From Lineus longissimus (Eukaryota; Nemertea; Pilidiophora; Heteronemertea; Lineidae): a DNA stretch of 64,000 nt. The position numbers and the translations under genes were made by a program. The stretch spans positions 17,546,349 to 17,610,348 of the forward strand of contig NC_088318.1 in assembly GCF_910592395.1 (NCBI RefSeq). The letters run 5' to 3'. Under the pieces are notes generated by a model that saw only the letters and a list, made by a program, of their open reading frames with translations, was not told where the DNA came from and ran no database searches. Each line of letters opens with the position of its first letter. Positions within the stretch are counted from its first letter, which is position 1. Shown in pieces: positions 19,966 through 35,673 of the stretch.

Positions 19966-22900
19966 ATGGAAGCAATGAAGGCTGATCAGCAAAATGCACC
20001 TGCTTCGTCGAAGCAAAAGATCCACAACAGGTGCCATCATCACCGAGTCGGCAGTTGTGGTGCATCTATTCCAAGTCCTCATGATCCTGAGAATGATGTC
20101 CCTGTGTGTAACGGATTTAATGGCGATGTGGCTATTTCTCGGAGCTGTACTTACAGTCAAGACGACCTGAATATTCACCCTGGTGCCCAGAATTATCATT
20201 TCAACGCGGATACCTTTTGCAATGAAGGATGCAAGATATGTGCAAGGAGATCACTACCGTTGAAGTCAGCAAAGCAACTGTTTAAAAATATGAAAGTGGA
20301 ACCGTTTTCAAATGAATTAGTAACAAACAATAGTAACCATCAGGCAAGAGTTCGGCATAGGAGTGCAGAAAGTATTACTTGTACTAGTACCAGAAGTACG
20401 GATTATGGAGATGACATGAACAATTACTTTCAAGCGAATGCTCATCTTTTGCAGTTTCTGAGTAATGACAGTCGTCATGAGGGTGGTGGTGCAGAGAGAG
20501 CTGATGAGGCAAATGGCAATGGTGTGAACACTAGTAGTAGTCAAACTGACGATGGTCTGGGTACTAATTGTTATAACGAGAACCATGACCAAAGACGGAG
20601 TCGCATTTGGTCCGATTATGATGCGGTCAATGATGAAATACATACTCCATCATCTGAAGATGATGGGATCGCAACGTCGTACAATTATACAAGTCAGGAT
20701 CTTGATGAGGGTTGTCCTGATGTTTTTCATAATGGGATAGAAAATATAAACGATGTTGATGCCTCCTGTATGACAAATACTATGGAGTCCGATGATCAGG
20801 GCGATTTCATCGAAACTGATTTTGTGGGACATAGCAATTTTGATTGCATGAATTCAGGTGATGAAAAAAACTTTTCATCTGATGAGGATATCAACAGATA
20901 CCAGCATAGCGATAGTAATCTGATCGGGAAAAACTGTACTGGGGCGTGTAATTTTGACAATAATCATCAGAAAGAGACTGGTAAAAAGGTGCTTCAGTCG
21001 CCAGTGTTCGATCGTGATGATAGTCTCAGTGAGGATAGGACAGTGACCTCAAAAAACAACAGCTGGAAAGACATGCATGTCAATGATTTAAGTGATACTA
21101 GTGTTGAAGACAACGCTATGGACGATTGTGTTCCGATAATAAACTCCTGTGATCGTGATATTAATTCTCGTCTCTCTGGTGTCTGTGGTAGTGTGTCGCA
21201 CACATCGGATAGCAGCATAGATTGTGCCATAACCCCTGAATCATTATCACTCTGGTCTCCGGAAGTGGAATATCCCGAATTAAACACCATTGAACTAAAT
21301 CACAGTGCTAGAGGATTACGTGCGCAGTGTGCGGATAACCGTGGTTACTTAGACCCTCACTCTGATGATGATGGCATCGGCGGTGTTGGGTCAATGGAGG
21401 AGAGTTTCAATATACCAAACATCCCAAATAACCTCAATGAAGTATTTTCTAGTGATCCTTCCTCCGACCACGAAGATGAACTCTACAACGTCTCGCGTCA
21501 AACGTCGACGTCTAACTTTGATAACGACGAGAATAGCTTTCAGGGGGATGATCATGAGAATAGTAACACTGACAATGAAGATAAGATATTTGATGAGGGT
21601 GCTGCTGCGGTGAGGCATTTTGAGGAGATTGCCTTTTCTCCGGACTTTCACCAAAAGTTACGGGTAGATGAAGCTACCAGGGGGCATTATAGTCGACTGT
21701 TGGATTATGCGCTGTCAACATCAGATGAAGATGAAGTGCCAGAGAGGTTAGCGTCATCAGTGTAAAAATCTCATTATCGGCCATTTTCCGGGATCAGGTG
21801 TACTCTGAGCAGTACCTTACAATGATGTAGGGCTGTAGACATGGTTGGAGCATCAAACTTTTGACTTTGTTTTGCTTAGTTAATGACAGTGTGCGGCAAG
21901 GTCAACATTGGCAAACTTGTGTCTTTTAAAGCTTATTGAAAGTAACAAAGAAACCAGTCATTTCACAGACTGATGTTACCTGATATGGGACCAATGGCAA
22001 TGGAACTCCCCATTTACATGTAGAATTGTGACTAAATCGACCAATGCTGCAATGATTGTGACCTTAAGTCTTTATTTTCACCAAAGGAAAGGTTTGTGTG
22101 CCTATTCATTTCCTACATGTACATGTACATTCCAATTTTACAGGGAGGCCGCGGAACCCATCTACGTAGATATTGGTGCTGAGGATCAAGAAGCATCTTC
22201 ATCGATCGTCAATGGCCCCTTGTTAAATACCGAGACTGATTTTGATGAAAGGTCAGCTAGTAACACACTGGTAGGTATAATTTGCTTCAACCAGAAATAT
22301 GGCATTGCCCTAAGTAGGCTAAGGTTCTTTTGATGCCTGATGGCACAAGACAGCACTGATCTCCCTCTGGCTTGGTGTACTGTTCAACAGCAGAGGGTCA
22401 CATGTCATCATTGTTGATTCTGGCCTTGATGATGCCAAATTGCCACTTTTGTGCATGTTTGAGTGTTTGGCTTTGCTTACAAAATGGTAAACAAGTTGAA
22501 AATCACACAACGCCAACTGGGGGTTGTAGAGAACACAGCATCCTGATCACAACAATCTTTATATTTCAGCCAGAACACAGCCGGCTTGTTCACAAGAAGC
22601 TGCATAAGAACTCCATCCAGAAGATCATGGTGTGGAGTGAGTACGAGGCGTATATCTCCCAGGTGAAGCAGATAGGTTGGTCTGCCTGTGGGCCGACAGC
22701 TGTTATTAATGTACTGGTGAGTATTATTATTGTCCAGTGCAAAGCTAGCTAGAAATACACCTACATATACATGTACATGCACCAGAGGATATCCTGATTA
22801 TTCAAAATCAGTACACGTACTGTTTTCACTTTGCATTCACTCATAGAAATCTGTCAGACAGAAAATAGAATCTTTACTTTTTTATAGGGCTAATTGGTCT

Positions 22901-25251
22901 CCTAATTGAAAAAGAACAGTTCAATGTGTCAATTATGTGTGTTTGGTCATGATATCTGGGTCAATTGCTTCAGGCAGTCACTGCAGCATGGAAGTTCACC
23001 ATGTGGTTGTTCCTGTGGCTGTTGAAGGCCTAATTTAAAGATAAAAGTGGTGGTGATTAACAGTTTATGTTAAGAAAGCAGCCTGGAACATTCATAGGAT
23101 GAATGTTAAGAAGCAAAATAGAAATGATTTTTAACATGTATTAAGGCTATGAAATAGTCTCATGTCTAGCAACAAAACAGTCTGGAAGCAGTTGAAATAA
23201 TATTGAGTTGAGGGCTGAGAAGCTTTATAAGCACCATCAGGAATTTGCAGTGTACTTACGAGAAACCAGAAAAGAGAGAGTTGCACTCCCTGTCACAGGC
23301 TGACATAGATGATCAGGTGAAGGGCTATGAGCAAGGAAACATCATTTGATAAAGAGTTCATTATCATCATTTAATATTTGTTAACAACATGCTCTATCCA
23401 ATGGCTAAGAGTTCATACATGTAGCTTGAGAAAGTCTGTTGATTTAATGAACCGATCGATTGCTGAACATTTCAGTTATTATAAAATTCTAATTTCGTTT
23501 CCAGAAAGCCTTTGACGTATTCTGTGATAAAGAGAAAGTGAACAGTGTGATAAAAACCAACCTCCGTGCAGAGAAGGCTTCCGTACCCGAGTACTTACTT
23601 TCGAGGAGTGTGGCAGGTAAACTTCCAACATCACCATTATTATAATCAACATTTTCAATTTTGTTGGCACCATAAAAGAGACAAGGAGTATAGTGGCCTC
23701 CCAGGTCACATCAGCAGCTGTCTTTTGACGATCTTATCTTGCCCAGTGGATTTCGAGCGAGGAATCACCTAGTTGATAGACAGTGTTTGCCTGATCAAGC
23801 TTACGCGGTAGGGTTGATAACGATACTAGAAATAGGAAAGTATGGTTCTTCCTTGTTTAGTATGGCTAACCCTTTTCATTCCTCCTTCCAGGTACGACTT
23901 CTCCTGACCTTATCGCTGGCATAAACTCACTTACCGATGGTGCTATTTATGGACGATTTTTCAGCTTCTACCCGAGGCGCAAAGTCGATATCCTACGGTG
24001 GCTTGGCTACTGGATAAGTCGAGGTAAACGTCATGATACCTTTAAAATAATACTGATGTGTCTTCCTGTCAAGTGCCTTCCAAGATGGAAATCTTTTGAC
24101 AACCTCCCCCTGCCTGCCCACTTCAAAACAGATGGGAAACCACAGTCTAAACTGTCAGTAAAACTGTAAATTTTGCTTATGATTTTGGCATTGTTTATTT
24201 TTCATTTCATCTGAAGTCTGAAGTTGGTGTTACTTTTCCAGGTGCTGTTCCTTTAGTAACCTTAAATCTACAGAAGGCTGTTCCTCCAGGCTGGGTGACT
24301 CCAGATGCGTGGCATCATCAGATGGTCTACGGTGTTGGGCCTAAAGGTAAGTATTGGGTCTTGAAATACAGTATCTAAGTGAACTTATTTTTTTACAATG
24401 AATGAATCTGTGTGGAAGTAAGATTAAAATGCTTGGCTTTTCACTGGCCACTGAACAAGTCTCCAGACAAGAGAAAGTGGCAAAAAAAGTTACCTTGAAG
24501 TTCGAGTCACTTTGCATTTATGTTGCCTAGCTAGAGACTGTAGTGTAGTACTAGGCACTGTTGTTTCAAGTGATGTAACACATAAAAAGATACAAATGTG
24601 ACCTGCCTTTCCAGGTGTCTACCTGACGAACCCCCTCGAGATCGTGCCGGTCTCCATTATCGAGCAGCAGCTGTGCAGTGAGTCAGTGCTACTGGTACGA
24701 CGTAGTGATGTCCTTACCCGATGGACGGACGATTGTGATCTGAGCCAGTTAATTAGCGTCGAGGATCCACGGTGGAGAGAAATGAATGTTTTAGGTAAGG
24801 TTGTTTACTGGTAACGCAGTGGGCCTGTATCCGTGATTTTAAATCCCTTTCCCACGGATGAATATAGACTATCGCCAGTTATGAAAAGGCTTCTTTGATT
24901 GTAATGAATAGAATTTCTGGAATTAGCAGATCTAAAGGTCTAAAAATTCTTTCTGTAACTTGCTTCTTACGACGTTCTCAGAAGGACAGTCCTGTAATAC
25001 ATGTGACAGCTGTCGGTTTTGGACTCAAGAACTGATTCGGTGGTTTATCATTTTCAGGTCAAGCAGTGAGTGTGCTGAGAGAAGCAAACACACCTGGTTT
25101 CCAAGGTTACAAGTTGCCATGGACATCTCATATTTGTATCCCCGCTGTTTACAAGGCTGGCGTGAGTCTGTACGTGAAGCGTGACTCGGAGAGCTATAAG
25201 GAACTGCTTGCTTTGGAGGAGCTACCTCTCACCAAGGAAAAGAAGGACTAG
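19966..25251 (+). CDS. Acidic low-complexity protein with C-terminal C39-like (papain-fold) peptidase domain
   Basis: Eight coding exons: 19966-21746 (the exon itself starts at an acceptor, 19949), 22144-22270, 22570-22716, 23505-23616, 23892-24023, 24242-24346, 24615-24794, 25058-25251. All junctions are GT-AG and in phase; the product is 925 residues. Residues 1-593, from one large exon, are rich in Asp, Glu, Ser and Asn and look disordered, with a small CNEGCKIC cluster near 85. Residues about 637-862 form a compact domain with GWSACGPTA (Cys676), WHHQMVYGVG (His791/His792) and YLTNPLE (Asn807). The order Cys, His, Asn/Asp and the local patterns match the peptidase C39-like superfamily, so a cysteine peptidase or a related non-catalytic fold is inferred. 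No signal peptide or membrane segment is seen, suggesting a cytosolic or nuclear protein. I do not recognise a named orthologue. The start is the first in-frame Met of the exon; an upstream coding exon is possible. Confidence 0.85.
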
Positions 25252-25578
25252 AATGTGTGTATCCGGACCTATGTATTTCAGGAGACAGACTGGGGCTATT
25301 TTGTTATATCTGGCTAGATAATCGACTCTTCCTAGCCACTGGAGAGGAGGAGGAGGAGTTCAGGTCAAACTGTGTACAATTTTGGCAAAAAGTACATTGA
25401 AATGTTTGCATTTTGGAATGAAAGAAACAAGGCCGAGTTACCATCAGTTAACCTTTGGGGTTGACAATATTTTATCAGACCGGTGTGTTATATGTTTAAA
25501 CTGACCAGTTCTAGGTTCATCCCTGCCTTAATGTGCTAGAATGTTAACCTTCAAATTGGGTTGTTTTTGTGATCACAT

Positions 25579-25729
25579 ACAGGATGTCCCAATAAAAAAG
25601 TAAGAATTGGAACCTAGAAATATTGACGGTTGGGTTTGGGGTAACTGAAAAAAAATATCTAATTTATGCCTCGGCATGGTTTTGGGCTTGAGTCGCATAT
25701 TCGATTGCATTTTTATTGGGACACCCTGT
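25579..25729. mobile_element. MITE with about 20-bp terminal inverted repeats
   Basis: Left end ACAGGATGTCCCAATAAA and right end, in reverse complement, ACAGGGTGTCCCAATAAA; the 20-bp ends differ at one base. It is 151 bp long and non-coding. The CAGG(A/G)TGTCCC end resembles Tc1/mariner-type ends, but a TA duplication is not intact on the right. The inverted ends put an AATAAA on each strand (25591-25596 plus, 25712-25717 minus) about 340 bp past the C39-like stop codon. Confidence 0.8.
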
Positions 25730-26748
25730 CTGCGCATACAGATATTAGTAAATTACCAAGTCGTGTGGTGAGGATGTATATTTCATGATCTTGGAGGTAC
25801 TCTATTCAATTGTCTTTCATCAGTTTTGAGATTTTGTACATAGGTGTCAAAAGAGAATAAGAGAGCTTTCAGCTCCTTGAGCAGAGTTGCTTGCTGTTAG
25901 AATCTGATAATTTCATCGCAACAGATCTTGTCATCAAGATGCTCAAGATCATCAAGAGAAAACATTTAGCAATAGTATAAAACTTGTACATAGAGTGTTA
26001 ATAGTCTGCATTATTTTATCCAGCTGCTGTACATTATGTTTTAGGTGGCCTGGGACTAAGTGTCGTAGGAAATTCGTTTAAGGATAAGTAAGATTCGATC
26101 CGATTCGATTCGATAAGGTCTTGTGTTGTTTCACCAATAACAAGGATTGTGTGTCTGATCCCCTTAACCAAGCACAACCATGCGTCCTCCTGGCTCCGAT
26201 TCTTAATGTCTAAAACGAATGGATTGCCCCTGATGCTGTTTGAATCCTCTCCTGACTCCATGTCTTCATGATTGTTAATAATTGTATGTGGACTTTTCTG
26301 TGTCGGTCGATGTTGCAATATTGCTGGTTCTCTTGTTCAAGAAATGGCTGCACTGCCCCACTCACTCAGCAGCTGATGTGGTGACCATCAGGCCTTACTG
26401 CCGCACTCTCTTGGCAGCTGACATACTTGTACATACAAACAGTTGCTAGGTCTGACGGGAATGAGTCTTTCTGGCAAGAGCAAGTGCAGAATGACAGTGA
26501 TAGATATGGGAACAGTTTTCTTGCTTCTTGCTTTATATGTTTTGGTGCCATAAAGTGATATGGAGAGCAACTTGGGCATCTTAGTAGTTGTACCAGTTTC
26601 ATCTTTGAGCATGTGAGCTTGGTCTAGTTGTTGATGCATTCCAACTGCTGGGTGAGAGTGGCAAACAGTTTATTGCCTGCGCAATTATTTGTTGTTACTT
26701 ACGACACAACCTATATCAAGAGGTTGCAGTGTCACCCATCTTATCATG

Positions 26749-26754
26749 AATAAA
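26749..26754 (+). promoter_or_regulatory. Candidate poly(A) signal AATAAA
   Basis: A plus-strand signal 1.5 kb past the C39-like stop. It is an alternative to the MITE-borne signal at 25591. Confidence 0.35.
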
Positions 26755-27129
26755 TGAAATATGTGCCAGACGTTTTTCATTTAATTGTTCTCAGATCTTT
26801 GTTTTGTTGAAAAAAAGCTTACATGTATGCTTTTAAAAATGCGGCTGCTCCAATACACAACTGTTACCAGAAGTTTAGAAGGCAAGCTTAGGATAATAGC
26901 CACAACCAGAAATGTTGTTCTAGAGTCTTGAGATGGAGGCACCGCTAGCTGGATTGAAGTGGAGAAGTTTCTCTGGTTGGTTGTGACTAACATTTCCGGT
27001 CCTGATGATTGCTGTGGGAGAGACAAGGCTGTGAATGTCTTCCAGAAAATTGTGAGATGCTAGCTTAGACCAAATCCGATTATAATGTACTGGAAGAACG
27101 TCCAGCTTATGCATGTTGGAGAGAAGTTA

Positions 27130-27260
27130 GCTCAATCCAAGGAAAAGGGTCCGGGCCTTTGGCAAGTCATTACTAAAGAATGCACAGTCATCCCCAGCAG
27201 ATACACGTAGAACACAGGGCCACGGTATATGAATCCGTAGGACATTTGAGTTTGGGAATG
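27130..27260 (+). repeat. Diverged copy of the foldback arm
   Basis: Aligns by eye with the 17300-17430 part of the left foldback arm: TTGGC..AGTCATT.CT.AAGA, then CCCCAGCAGATA.AC, then GCCACGGTA. It shows that the 17-kb element belongs to a dispersed family. Confidence 0.6.
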
Positions 27261-28231
27261 GTCCATGTATCATGATAATTTTTTTCTAGGTACACATTTT
27301 TGTCCCAGCTATGGTCTGAGCTTTGGTAGTGTCATTGCTAATAAACCATGTCTTTGAGGATAGATTTGAGATACATAGATAAATTGAGAACATGATCAAA
27401 AGCAACGATAAATATCATATCAAAGTATTTTAATATTCCACATTGTAGATAGTCGCTGACTAACACTAACAGTGTATAATAACATAAAATATTGCTTACA
27501 ATGAAACTGGAAGTCTTAACCCCTCCTCCCCCCGCACCGTAGTGGAAATAAATTAAACAATTACTGGGTCTGTGCCCCCAACAAGCTAATGGCCATCATC
27601 AGAATCATAATGCTAAAAGTAATTCCCAAACCTCATGTTTACCAGTTCCTTGCTAATAAAAGCATTTCTTTTGATATACATGTACATGTAACACAATGAT
27701 CCAACGTTACGATATAAGGTGACTTTTTTCTGCCTAGTTCAACCTGGAACCACATTACATGAAGAAAACAACATAACTGAACAAAAGCCACACTGCAAAA
27801 TGGCTGCAAGGAAAAAATCTGCCTTATGGGTGAGCTAGCTGAATAGCACTACGTATGAATCTTTTACGATCAAGTATATACAAAATTTGTGCGAAGGAGA
27901 TAAAGAGCCAGTAGCAAGACAACATCTACAACGTCAACATCCTTAATGAGTACGGGTATGTACTAAATACAGTCAGACTCAGTGTGATTAAGCAATAACA
28001 ATGAAAACCAAAACGGGTAAATTACATTGTTTTACAATATTAATCTGTACATTTTTGTGTCCTTTACTGTCCGAGACCGACCAGCTAAATTACATGGAAG
28101 GCTTGTAACAACACTGATAGACCAAACCTATTTCTATCATGAAGAGATACTAGACACCCAAGTTCCTTGCTGCGTAGAATTGAATGAACGTTTGTCACAA
28201 GTTCTAGTGATCTTCAGACAAAGCGTAAGAC

Positions 28232-32652
<4,421 letters not shown>

Positions 32653-32799
32653 GCGTTTTCATGAATCCTGAAAGACATGATAACAATTGTTAGGCCTAAA
32701 TAAAATTGTTTCCCTTTACCCTTTGGTCCGACATCATGATGACCACGATGATCTGAATTCTTCATTTTATTCAAGAAAGTTTCATATCCTCCATGAAGA

Positions 32800-32814
32800 G
32801 GGGGGGGGGGGGGG
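32800..32814 (+). repeat. Poly-G tract (15 G)
   Basis: An uninterrupted run of 15 G on the plus strand just upstream of the first N4BP1 coding exon. It has G-quadruplex potential on the non-template side. Confidence 0.9.
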
Positions 32815-33610
32815 ATGGGAAGCAGATGGGAAAAATGAAACCACTTTTCTTTTGTACCACTACCATGTATCATCCGTATGTAAAAGCGACCAATGGCTGT
32901 GAATGCGAATCGCCGAATGTCGCAGTTCAAAAATATGCATCCGACAACCACTTACGACAGACAAAAAAATCACAATCACTCGACAGTTCTTTCCATAAAA
33001 AGCACTGAATTTCAAGCTCGTTGTATATACATCAACGTAAAACTTGATTCTGACTTATTGTGCAGACTATTCTAGTGGCTTTCACAACTTTTGGCATCAC
33101 AAGATTTACGAAATATGGGAAAATCCCAGCGAATCCTTTTTTTGTTTTAAAGGTTTATCACGAGTTAACATGGGGTGATATTTTCTGTCTCAGCCGCACA
33201 CACATCCTTATTCGTCTTCCATGTCTTCGGCCACTTGGTCCACTCGACTAGCCCACAATTTCGGCAAAACCTCGACTAACCTTTCATTGGCAAGCACTAA
33301 TATGTGAAGTGCAAGCTTTAGTGAGCTCACACAAGATTCTCCCCATTACCTCGCTGTGTTAGCCATAATCGTGCTTCTGTAGCGATATTGTCAGAAAGCC
33401 TGTGGTGAGGCTTCATTCCACCCGGCGGTTAACTTAATCATCAAGAAGGGGTGGGCAAATACGCAACTACATGTATCATGGCATAGAACTGGTATGGGCG
33501 TGGCACCATGCAAATGGGCGGGTGTTTATATGGCTACGAGGATATATATGACCCCAAACCGTAGAGACGGAATTAAGTGATATAATCCTGTCTCTTCCTC
33601 CCTGCAAGAC

Positions 33611-33790
33611 AGTGTCTTAATTGCTGTGCCTTGCAGAAAGAAGGAATTGTGAATTACCGTGCGTTGCAGGGGGGGGGGGGGGGGAGGGATACCGTATCTT
33701 GCAGGGAGAGACAGGATTATGTCTTAATGGCCGTGCCTTGCAGAGAGAAGGAATCGGTTTTGCAGGGGGAGACCGAGAAGCAGCCACCTG
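33611..33790 (+). repeat. Imperfect tandem repeat around CCTTGCAG plus 16-G tract
   Basis: TGTCTTAAT.GC.GTGCCTTGC, followed by AGA.AGAAGGAAT, occurs at 33611-33660 and again at 33719-33755, about 105 bp apart. Shorter TTGCAGGG echoes follow. A run of 16 G (33669-33684) lies between the two copies. Confidence 0.65.
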
Positions 33791-33877
33791 CAGGGAGGCA
33801 CCATCACATTGCCATGGCGTCATCCACAGAAAGAAGCTCATGATGGTGCTGGTGGGAGAAGGAGACTTCGCCTATAG

Positions 33878-34027
33878 CTGCGCGTACACCACGAAATATT
33901 GGTGGACCAATTGTACGTACACCACCACATTGCCGGGACAAATTGGTTCGGCAATCCATTGCATCAAGCTTGATGGTCCAAATTCGCCCGGCTTCTTAAA
34001 AGCTCGGCTTTGTCGTGGTGTACGCGC
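33878..34027. repeat. Foldback / MITE-like element with 15-bp perfect ends
   Basis: GCGCGTACACCACGA at the left end is matched by TCGTGGTGTACGCGC at the right end, about 150 bp in total. The same core GGTGTACG(C/T)GC recurs at about 33914 (inverted), 34149 and 34221, so the neighbourhood is built from related pieces. Confidence 0.6.
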
Positions 34028-34659
34028 AAATGGATCGGCAATTAGCTAGTTAGATGGTTCGGCGACAGGCGGCGCTTTCGAAATGGCGCTTTCTGCTTAT
34101 TGTTTGCGCGCCATCTGTTGCCGGATTTTATAACTAGCTGCAGAGCTGGTGTACGCGCTTGGTGGATTTTCGATGGTGCGGCATCAGTTCGCGAACCAAG
34201 ATTGGTGGTCCATTTTCAGGTGGTGTACGTGCGGCTATGTCGCTTATCACCGTCGCAGGTAGTAGCCAAGAGAAAGCCACGCGCGATTTACTTGCTGTGA
34301 CTTGTAGTGGTTCAGCCCCGGGGCCAGCGATACGCGATATGTAACTGTGATAACGGCGTGTGAGTCATAGCCTGACTCTAGTTGTCTCATGCAGATCTTC
34401 AGAAAGACTCCATCAGGCTAAGATTTCTGTAGCTATTCCATAACACAAACCCAATGACTCAGATTTCTATTTGAAAGCCTTTGGGAGAAGCACGTTGTGC
34501 TGCCGATGGCAACGGCACATGACACATTTTCATGTCCCACCTTTCAGACTCCTATTATTCGTTGTCATGATCATCACCAGGTGACCCTCTATTACAGGGC
34601 CTGTTATAGCTAGGGTATCGAGAACAGCGCCGATCACGAACAGCGCCAATGCCTCCCAA

Positions 34660-35010
34660 GGTTATAGCTGGGGTATCGACAGTGGTCACTTGGGCATGGA
34701 TTACTGGAGCTTGACAGCAATGACCATTATACATGTAAGTCTTTCTTGTAAGACGACACAGCGTTTCGTTGCTACTTAAATAAATCCAAGCATCAGAGAG
34801 GCGATCTGAAGACGAGCAATTTTTTTGTCATCGTCAGCGCCACTGATACCCTGCTGTGGTAGAGCGAATGTATCGAGTTGCTCTCCACGTGATCACCCAC
34901 TTGGCCATGGATTACTCGAGCTTGAAGGCTGATGTCCATTATAAGTCTTTGCTAATTCTCAGTCGAAGGCGCGGCGTATCGTTGCCATAGATCCGCAGAA
35001 CACTTGCGGC
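34660..35010 (+). repeat. Degenerate direct duplication
   Basis: A block with GTCACTTGGGCATGGATTAC, followed by TGGAGCTTGA, CCATTATA and AAGTCTTT, is echoed about 220 bp later as CACTTGGCCATGGATTAC, CGAGCTTGA, CCATTATA and AAGTCTTT. Each block is followed by GGCGATCTGA. Confidence 0.55.
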
Positions 35011-35420
35011 GATCTGAGGTCGCTGTTTCTTCATGAGTTGGCTAACAGTGGAGTATATACTTTCGGTTTTACGGATGTGCTAACAAAAGTATTTTTCAAT
35101 AGCATAGATGTCTCTGGTTGGTTTGGTGTTCAGTAGCTGTGCCTCATTGGACATGTAAGCTACATGTAAAACAATTGATTACTGGTGTCTACGCGGAAAT
35201 ATCCAATAGCAAGACACAGCAGCGACAACTTCATTCGCTTGGCTTGACATCAGTGAGGACGCATCTCATACACTGCAAAGGATGTGATGTACTTGGATTC
35301 TGCATTCACAAAATGTTTCCTCTGCATAAGCTGACAGCATAACAAATGGGATAATATTCATAGGCTAATTTTTCTCTCTCGAATTAATCAGGCCTGTGAA
35401 TAGGCCTGGCATATCAACAG

Positions 35421-35673
35421 CAGTTTGGTACAACTGCTGTGTCTGATGATCGCAGTGAGTATTTACTATTCACACTGGAAGGTATAAACGATTCCAAGTC
35501 TGACCTGACCATGAATGGGGTGGCGATGAGGGGTCCCCCTCAGCAACCCCAAGTCCCCCAGAAGTTACGTAATTTGGATATCGTGTTGGATAACCCGTCG
35601 GCTATCTTCCGACCAGGAGATAAGATTTCGGGGACTGCTACTCTGGAGTTGATGGAAGAGTCGCCAGTTTACG
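35421..35673 (+). CDS. Arrestin-domain-containing protein, N-terminal exon (partial)
   Basis: The frame is open from 35400 and ends at a strong donor (TACG|GTAAGC). It encodes LRNLDIVLDNPSAIFRPGDK, then ISGTATLELMEESPVYG. This is the first beta-strand pair of the arrestin N domain as found in alpha-arrestins (ARRDC/TXNIP group): a FDIVFDNP-like strand, then a PGDxISG turn and a second strand. The start could be ATG 35511 or lie in an upstream exon, since the frame stays open before it; several acceptor-like AGs (35420, 35452) precede it. The next exon was not found. Alpha-arrestins are adaptors that bring membrane cargo to HECT ubiquitin ligases. The Gln/Pro-rich stretch before the domain is unremarkable. 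Confidence 0.72.

Larger units (their letters stand above)
25252..28231. other. Convergent 3' region between the C39-like gene and N4BP1
   Basis: Contains the 3' UTRs of both genes, a MITE (25579-25729), a plus-strand AATAAA (26749) and a partial foldback copy (27130-27260). No further exon is recognised. Confidence 0.5.
32668..35420. other. Divergent upstream region of N4BP1 and the arrestin gene
   Basis: Holds the 5' intron of N4BP1 (acceptor just after 32668 on the minus strand), two long poly-G tracts, a repeated CCTTGCAG block, a foldback (33878-34027) and a degenerate direct duplication (34660-35010). No protein exon is recognised. Promoters for both genes probably lie here. Confidence 0.45.
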
